DNA from: Moraxellaceae bacterium | GTDB lineage: Bacteria; Pseudomonadota; Gammaproteobacteria; Pseudomonadales; UBA3067 | Direction: 5' to 3' | Length of the DNA stretch: 10,941 nucleotides | Assembly: GCA_002401525.1 (NCBI GenBank) | Contig: NVTH01000082.1 | Coordinates: 3,142-14,082, forward strand | In this document: positions 6,509-10,941 of the stretch, in pieces | How positions within the stretch are numbered: position 1 is the first letter of the stretch | Layout: each line of letters opens with the position of its first letter | Made by a program: the position numbers and the translations under genes | Notes under the pieces: generated by a model | Database searches by the model: none | The model's input: only the letters and a program-made list of their open reading frames with translations | What the model was told of the DNA's origin: nothing

Positions 6509-6994
6509 CTGAAACTGCCCCGACTTTTTATAAGCGTTTAAATAAGACAGTACTTTTTGGGTGGCCGGCAGGCATTTTTCTGGTAACTGATTCTCGCCAA
6601 AAAACTTTAATTGCAAGGTTTCATTGCCATCAGCAACCAACCCCCCCTGCCATCGGCGAACCCAAAAGCACAATGAGAAATAGTGCGTCACATCGCCATT
6701 GGGGTAATGCAAGGTGTTGTGCAAAGGGTCGGAAAGACTTGCAAAACAGACCAAATCATCGGCCGCTACATGCAACCCCGTTTCCTCCCTCACTTCACTG
6801 ACGCCAATGGCTTTAAAATCTTGGCCTTCCTCAGCACTGCCTCCCGGAAAGCCCCATAAATGATTGTCGCCACGTTGTTGAAGTAAAATCCGCTGCCGGT
6901 CATCTTCAAGTACCACGCAAGCCCCAGGCACCAGCAGAAGATCATGGCCCACAGATTTTCTGATACGCCCAATATATGACTCTTCGTTCAACAT
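6500..6994 (-). CDS. Nudix hydrolase with a non-canonical Nudix box
   Basis: The 164-residue product has a Nudix fold. The N-terminus (YIGRIRKSVGH then LLVPGACVVLEDD) and QRILLQQRGDNHLWGFPGG are typical of small soluble Nudix hydrolases that cleave nucleoside diphosphate derivatives; the substrate is unknown. The Nudix box spans 52-74. Against G-x5-E-x7-REUxEExGU, the first Glu is Gln58 (CAA) and the Arg is Ser66 (AGT), while the metal-binding Glu67, Glu70 and Glu71 and the final ETGL are kept. It is therefore probably active but atypical. The last codons and the TAG stop are part of a 22-bp repeat, and the region upstream is a 16-bp repeat array. GAGG is about 14 nt upstream of the ATG, a poor spacing. 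It probably shares a transcript with the Nif3-like gene. Confidence 0.92.
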   Translation of the reverse strand: MLNEESYIGRIRKSVGHDLLLVPGACVVLEDDRQRILLQQRGDNHLWGFPGGSAEEGQDFKAIGVSEVREETGLHVAADDLVCFASLSDPLHNTLHYPNGDVTHYFSLCFWVRRWQGGLVADGNETLQLKFFGENQLPEKCLPATQKVLSYLNAYKKSGQFQVG

Positions 6995-7009
6995 AAAATC
7001 ACTTAAACC

Positions 7010-7105
7010 TCAGCTCCTTCAAAAGCTAACACCTTCAAAAACTAAAACCTTCAAAAACTATAATCTTCAAAAACCATAACCTTCAAATACCATAATCCTC
7101 AAAAA
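7010..7105 (-). repeat. 16-bp tandem repeat, six units, between DUF748 and Nudix genes
   Basis: Six contiguous 16-nt units (7010-7025, 7026-7041, 7042-7057, 7058-7073, 7074-7089, 7090-7105) have the plus-strand consensus CTAAAACCTTCAAAAA. The outer units are more diverged, and traces may continue toward the Nudix ATG on one side and the DUF748 stop on the other. On the minus strand each unit reads as TTTTTGAAGGTTTTAG or a variant. So a TTGAAG (-35-like) and, in most units, a GAAGG (Shine-Dalgarno-like) recur every 16 bp. The unit is not a multiple of 3, so it is not coding. Confidence 0.92.
7057..7086 (-). promoter_or_regulatory. Possible promoter inside the 16-bp array, facing the Nudix gene
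   Basis: Within the array TTGAAG (7086-7081, 4 of 6) is followed after 18 bp by TATAGT (7062-7057, 5 of 6) on the minus strand. Neighbouring units contain similar but weaker pairs. Because the array is AT-rich and repetitive this could arise by chance. Confidence 0.3.
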
Positions 7106-7118
7106 ACTAAATCAAGTT

Positions 7119-9449
7119 CTACAAACTCAATTCAACACGTGGAGCCGCATCACTTTTAGTATCAACTTGGGATTGGCATAAGTAAAGCCGCTCCCCTTCA
7201 ACGCCCTGCTCCTGATCAAGATAAAGTTTTACGGCTTTAGCTCGCTTAGTGGCTAGGGCCAAAGCAAAGTCCTGCGGGGTTTCGGAACCAGGAAAGTCCT
7301 CAGCTAACGCGGCTATTTCATCCGCACTGGTAAAGGCGCAAATATTAAGCCGCAACGCTTCTTTGTTGGTTAACAACTGGGCCAACTTATCCAACTGAAG
7401 TTTGGCTCGCTGATCAAGGCGGGGGTCCTTATTCGAAAAATTAATGTCCTGCACTTTAATGGTGGTGATTCGTTTGCCCGCTTTGGTCAGCATCTGCGCT
7501 GCGGTGATGGCAGTTCCATAAGGCTGAATCGCATGTTTAATCATCGATAAGGTAGCCATCTTAAGTGCCCGCAAAGTAACTTGCCGCATGACATCATTGA
7601 AAGAAAATGTTGGCTGGGAAAGCGATCCTTGAACAGGGATATCAATCACCACATCGCCTTTTTTATCTCGCAATGTATTCAAGGCCATGTCCAAGGGCAT
7701 GGCTAATTGTCTAGAGACACGTTCAATCAGCTCCTGATCATAAGGCTGCAAGTGAACATTATTGAGGCGCACATCCACCTGACCAACAAGCTCCTCACCT
7801 TCACTCACCGCCTGAGCGTCCAGAAATAATTGCCCGCTTTTAAATTGATACCCATAAATCCCCCTTAAATAGGGCGAATAATCAGGCAACTCCACCGCCT
7901 TGATCTGGGCAGTCATTTGCAGAGTGCCCGACGAATCACCGGGCTCCACCAGCAACTTAAACGCACCAAACTGATTGAGTTTACCTTGTGCTTGAAAGCT
8001 AGGTCCCTCCACGACTCCATCACTGCCAATATTTTTACCATGGGCTTCCAACTCTGAGATAACATACGTCACCTTAGGACTCACACTTTGATCGACCCAC
8101 GTGACTTGGCTATTATTCATTAATTGGAACTCAACCAACTGCCATGAAAAAGGCTGCTTTTCTTCGGAGGTGCTTTCTTCTGACGCACTTTCTTCTGACG
8201 CTCCTTCCTTGCCAGCCTCTCCGGTCTCGTCCTCTTTAGAAATTTCACTGCCGGGTGATTCCTGAGCCGATACTGATTGCTCCGGTTGCGTCAACGCGAA
8301 TGGAGGCAGCTCAAACTGACCTTGTGGATTACGACTCAGCTGAACATCCATTCCATCCACAGTGACGTTATCAATTCGCAATCGATTCAGCTCCGTAAGC
8401 GAACCGTTGGATACGTTGAGCTGGTGCAACGATAGTAATGGGCTCTCGCCCTGATTCAAGGCCGCCACTTTTATTGCTTCGAACCGCAAGCCATCCCACT
8501 TAATCAATTCCAAAGAAGAAATTCTAAGTCGGCTGATCTGCGCCGCCGTCACTTCCAGTATCGAATGATCCAAATGCTGAACAGTGAGCTGCTGGGTATT
8601 AATATCAAGCAAGCCCTCTACTGCACCCGATTTGAGCGGCCAACCGCTTAGGCTAAACAATACATCCAACGATTTTTGCTGAACGTTCACTTGCGGTTTA
8701 TCGAGCCCCAAAGCGACCGCCTTAAATTTAAGCGCGCCATCTCCGTGCCACATCAACCCGAAACTCGGATCAATAAATACCCCCACGTCCGAATCTAAAT
8801 CCACAGACTCAATATCAAGGGATATTGGTTCCACGCCGGAGGTAACCACTTTTAAAACAGCGTTAGCAGAAACGTGGCCTGGCGACTCTCTGTTCCATGT
8901 TTGTACATTCCGTAATCCAAACTTCGTCAACGTCAATTCAAACTCATTGGCACCGTCTTTATAACTCAGAGAGGAAGCTTCGACATTCAATTGATCCACT
9001 GCCCAATGCCAATTGAAGAGAGCGGACTGCGAAGAAGTAGAAGTAGAAGTAGAAGTAGAAGTAGAAGTAGAAGTAGAAGTAGAAGTAGAAGAGATGACTA
9101 AAGGAACGCCCACCAATAAGCTCGTCTCCGAGCGCCACATAGCAAGATCTAAACCCGAGACAAAAATGTCTGTAAACCGGATTTGACGCTTCATCAAATC
9201 CAACAAAGCCACATTAACCCTCAGTTCCTTCACCGCGAACGAGCGCCGCCCCAGGGCAAATACTTTGACGTCAGTTAAGGAAACATAGCCGGTCAAAGGA
9301 TTTAGATAGACGTTCTCAATTTCAACCCGTTCGGCGCCGTTAGCCAGTAATTGACCCTCAAGCACCTGCTCGGCAATCCAGCCGGTCGCAACGGTTGCAA
9401 TGAGCAGCAACCCAAGCACAGCGATGACAAGACGACTTACGAGCTTCAT
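7119..9449 (-). CDS. DUF748/AsmA-like envelope protein with repeat inserts
   Basis: The 776-residue product has an N-terminal hydrophobic anchor (about residues 6-24) and then a long beta-rich periplasmic region of the DUF748/AsmA type. IDIPVQGSLSQPTFSF (602-617) is the characteristic AsmA-like segment. A C-terminal OmpA-like region (about 662-776) carries LRLNICAFTSADE, ATKRAKAVKLYL and ends PRVELSL. AsmA-type proteins are linked to lipid transport or outer-membrane assembly; the role of this one is unknown. Two low-complexity inserts stand out: a Ser-Thr alternation (120-140) from a hexanucleotide repeat, and an acidic Ser/Glu linker (about 390-432) containing three 15-bp repeats. The ATG at 9449 is 10 nt past the hisC stop and AGG overlaps that stop, so translation with hisC is probably linked. 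It lies where Pseudomonas carries a DegQ/AlgW-type protease gene. Confidence 0.88.
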   Translation of the reverse strand: MKLVSRLVIAVLGLLLIATVATGWIAEQVLEGQLLANGAERVEIENVYLNPLTGYVSLTDVKVFALGRRSFAVKELRVNVALLDLMKRQIRFTDIFVSGLDLAMWRSETSLLVGVPLVISSTSTSTSTSTSTSTSTSTSSQSALFNWHWAVDQLNVEASSLSYKDGANEFELTLTKFGLRNVQTWNRESPGHVSANAVLKVVTSGVEPISLDIESVDLDSDVGVFIDPSFGLMWHGDGALKFKAVALGLDKPQVNVQQKSLDVLFSLSGWPLKSGAVEGLLDINTQQLTVQHLDHSILEVTAAQISRLRISSLELIKWDGLRFEAIKVAALNQGESPLLSLHQLNVSNGSLTELNRLRIDNVTVDGMDVQLSRNPQGQFELPPFALTQPEQSVSAQESPGSEISKEDETGEAGKEGASEESASEESTSEEKQPFSWQLVEFQLMNNSQVTWVDQSVSPKVTYVISELEAHGKNIGSDGVVEGPSFQAQGKLNQFGAFKLLVEPGDSSGTLQMTAQIKAVELPDYSPYLRGIYGYQFKSGQLFLDAQAVSEGEELVGQVDVRLNNVHLQPYDQELIERVSRQLAMPLDMALNTLRDKKGDVVIDIPVQGSLSQPTFSFNDVMRQVTLRALKMATLSMIKHAIQPYGTAITAAQMLTKAGKRITTIKVQDINFSNKDPRLDQRAKLQLDKLAQLLTNKEALRLNICAFTSADEIAALAEDFPGSETPQDFALALATKRAKAVKLYLDQEQGVEGERLYLCQSQVDTKSDAAPRVELSL
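8157..8201 (-). repeat. 15-bp coding tandem repeat, three units, in the DUF748 gene
   Basis: Three 15-nt units (8201-8187, 8186-8172, 8171-8157) encode ASEES, ASEES and TSEEK at residues 417-431. The first two differ by one base; the third is more diverged. Unit changes preserve the reading frame and alter the length of an acidic, presumably flexible linker. Confidence 0.85.
9033..9091 (-). repeat. Hexanucleotide microsatellite, about ten units, coding for Ser-Thr
   Basis: The plus strand holds nine perfect copies of GAAGTA (9034-9087) and an uninterrupted period of 6 across 9033-9091. On the coding strand this is TCTACT, giving alternating Ser and Thr at residues 120-140 of the DUF748 protein. 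The 6-bp unit means slippage changes protein length by two residues and never the frame. The copies are identical at the DNA level, which points to recent expansion. Confidence 0.95.
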
Positions 9450-9459
9450 AAATTAGGAC

Positions 9460-10554
9460 CTAAATTAAATCGCTTAACTCCGCTACGATGCGATTATTAT
9501 CATCATCACTGCCGACGGTAATTCGCAGCGTATCAGCAAGCCGAGGATGACTGCCATCAAGGCATTTCACTAAGATGCCACGCGCTTTAAGTTGTTGGTG
9601 AACCACTTTTCCCTTGCCGGCTGCAACGGTCACCAATAAAAAATTGGTTTCACTGGGGCGCACTTTAAGGCCTTTTAATTCACCAAGCCGCTGGTAAAAA
9701 AGCGTGCGACTTTGCCTAATATTTGCCGCTTGCTGTTCCAATAAAGAATAATTGTGTAATGCAAACTCCGCAGAAGCTTGCGTTAAAATATTAATATTAT
9801 AGGGCAAGCGCAGCTTATCGATTTCTTCAATCCATTCTTTGCTCCCCACCAATAATCCGAGCCTCAACCCCGCCAGGCCGACTTTGGAAACGGTACGCAT
9901 CACCACCACATTGGGGTATTTTTCCAGCAAGAACAGACTGTCCGCATCAGTAAACGCCGTGTAGGCCTCATCCAACACCACAAGGCCTTGAGCAGCCTGA
10001 ATCACCGCTTCAACAGTCTCCCAAGAAAATAAGTTACCGGTCGGATTATTAGGTTGGGCCAAGAATATAAGGGCGGGCTGGTGTTCCTTAATGGCACTCA
10101 ACATAAGCTCAGAGTCCAAACCAAAATCTTCCGCCAAAGGCACACTCACGTATTCCATTGCCATGTAGGTTGCGACCATTCGGTACATCACGAAACCAGG
10201 CTCAGGCGCTAATATTTTAGCGCCGTCTGTTGCCACTGCCATCGCAAGCATTTGAATAATTTCATCAGAGCCATTGCCCAGCAATACCTCCCACTGAGGA
10301 TCAATGTTCATGGCCTTTTTTAATCCTTCAACCACCAATTTCGCGTGAGGATCTGGATAGCGGTTGATTTCCACATCAGCGAGACATTCAAGCCATCGCT
10401 GCTTCATTTCATCAGGCCAACGGTAGGGATTCTCCATTGCATCGGCTTTCAGCAAGCCTTTGCTTTCGGGCACGTGGTAGGCGGATAGCTGTTGAATCTC
10501 AGGACGAATAAGTCTTTTTACAAACTGCTCTGCCGCTTCACTTCGGTCGGACAT
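9460..10554 (-). CDS. hisC: Histidinol-phosphate aminotransferase
   Basis: This PLP enzyme (fold type I) transaminates imidazole acetol phosphate with glutamate to histidinol phosphate, the step before HisD. From the ATG at 10554 it has 364 residues. Adding six for the longer frame, the landmarks are DAMENPYRWP (44-53), NRYPDP (70-75), LGNGSDEIIQ (98-107), QPNNPTGN with the PLP-contacting Asn (173-180), VVLDEAYTAF with Asp201 and Tyr204, the Schiff-base lysine Lys230 in TVSKVGLAGLRLG, and Arg350 in LRITVGS. A TTG at 10572 gives a longer frame, but ATG 10554 has AGG 9 nt upstream and is preferred. It follows hisD by 41 nt in the histidine operon. Confidence 0.96.
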   Translation of the reverse strand: MSDRSEAAEQFVKRLIRPEIQQLSAYHVPESKGLLKADAMENPYRWPDEMKQRWLECLADVEINRYPDPHAKLVVEGLKKAMNIDPQWEVLLGNGSDEIIQMLAMAVATDGAKILAPEPGFVMYRMVATYMAMEYVSVPLAEDFGLDSELMLSAIKEHQPALIFLAQPNNPTGNLFSWETVEAVIQAAQGLVVLDEAYTAFTDADSLFLLEKYPNVVVMRTVSKVGLAGLRLGLLVGSKEWIEEIDKLRLPYNINILTQASAEFALHNYSLLEQQAANIRQSRTLFYQRLGELKGLKVRPSETNFLLVTVAAGKGKVVHQQLKARGILVKCLDGSHPRLADTLRITVGSDDDNNRIVAELSDLI

Positions 10555-10595
10555 ATCACTAAACCTATGCAAATTATTTTCATATTAGAGTGGGG

Positions 10596-10941
10596 TTATT
10601 TTTTATTGATACGGTAAGCCGCACTTTGAGCATGGGCATCAAACCCTTCCCCGATTGCCAAACGTTGAGCCGTCTTGCCAAGCTGAGAAGCGCCCTCTTT
10701 AGAGCAATATATAATGGAGGACTTTTTCTGGAAATCATACACCCCCAACGGCGATGAAAATCGAGCTGTCCCAGAAGTAGGCAAGACATGATTCGGTCCC
10801 GCGCAATAATCCCCCAATGCCTCGGCGGAATAACGGCCCATAAAAATGGCCCCGGCGTGCTTTATTTTCGGTAAATACTGTTCCGGCTCATCCACTGATA
10901 ACTCTAAATGCTCAGGCGCGATTTTATTGACCAGATCAATG
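10596..10941 (-). CDS. hisD: Histidinol dehydrogenase (C-terminal part)
   Basis: The last 115 codons are present and the 5' part runs off the right edge. The frame continues upstream of an internal GTG (10895) to the window end. HisD is a zinc-dependent, NAD-linked enzyme that oxidises histidinol in two steps to histidine. The visible conserved parts are IAPEHLEL with the catalytic Glu-His pair, [15 protein letters not shown] with the zinc-ligand Asp and the catalytic His, [14 protein letters not shown], and [10 protein letters not shown] with the zinc-ligand His. The C-terminus (AYRINKK) and TAA stop are normal. The order hisD then hisC is the standard gammaproteobacterial order. Confidence 0.96.
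   Translation of the reverse strand, partial: IDLVNKIAPEHLELSVDEPEQYLPKIKHAGAIFMGRYSAEALGDYCAGPNHVLPTSGTARFSSPLGVYDFQKKSSIIYCSKEGASQLGKTAQRLAIGEGFDAHAQSAAYRINKK

Noticed and set aside
2233..9091. Mobile element or integration scar explaining the repeats
   Set aside because: Units are unrelated to each other, there are no terminal inverted repeats, transposase or integrase genes, and gene order across the arrays matches related genomes as recalled.
10555..10572. TTG at 10572 as the hisC start
   Set aside because: An ATG at 10554 has AGG 9 nt upstream and the family-conserved sequence starts well inside it. The six extra residues show no conserved content.
10596..10895. A complete small gene starting at GTG 10895
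   Set aside because: The frame stays open to the window edge and encodes IAPEHLEL of HisD upstream of that GTG, so it is the 3' part of hisD.

Overview
The window reads as a chromosomal housekeeping region of a gammaproteobacterium, probably a marine-type lineage of the Pseudomonas/Oceanospirillales/Cellvibrionales kind. All twelve genes lie on the minus strand, so transcription runs from high to low coordinates. Evidence for the lineage is the SspA/SspB pair next to rplM-rpsI, the proteobacterial-type L13, S9 and ZapE sequences, and gene order close to what I recall for Pseudomonas (hisD-hisC ... Nif3-like ... sulfate activation ... zapE ... rplM-rpsI ... sspA-sspB).

In transcription order: the 3' part of hisD (10941-10596) and hisC (10554-9460) end a histidine operon. 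A large membrane-anchored DUF748/AsmA-like envelope protein (9449-7119) follows after only 10 nt. Next come a Nudix hydrolase (6994-6500) and a Nif3/YbgI-type metal protein (6419-5661), each preceded by a repeat-filled gap. The gene sat (5500-4322, ATP sulfurylase) has its own promoter and a terminator. Then come an alpha/beta hydrolase with no ordinary start codon (about 4151-3480) and zapE (3403-2288). A 351-nt gap holds a good promoter for rplM-rpsI (1936-1106), which ends at a strong terminator. sspA (879-244) and the 5' end of sspB (174-1) finish the window.

Most genes are ordinary, and I do not see a new defence or biosynthetic system. The unusual signal is repeat content. Six tandem arrays with six unrelated units (15, 14, 22, 16, 15 and 6 bp) occur in 11 kb. 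The four noncoding arrays all begin at, or within about 13 nt after, the stop codon of the upstream gene. The two coding arrays are both in the DUF748 gene, where units of 15 and 6 bp keep the frame. One noncoding array carries 12-bp palindromic cores at 21-22 bp spacing, and another carries repeated promoter-like and Shine-Dalgarno-like motifs.

The second theme is altered synteny. A single-polypeptide Sat sits where Pseudomonas has cysDN, no cytochrome bc1 genes lie between rpsI and sspA, and no DegQ/AlgW-type protease gene lies after hisC. The third theme is start codons: rpsI appears to start with TTG (or ATT), and the hydrolase frame extends well upstream of its only GTG with no ATG, GTG or TTG available.
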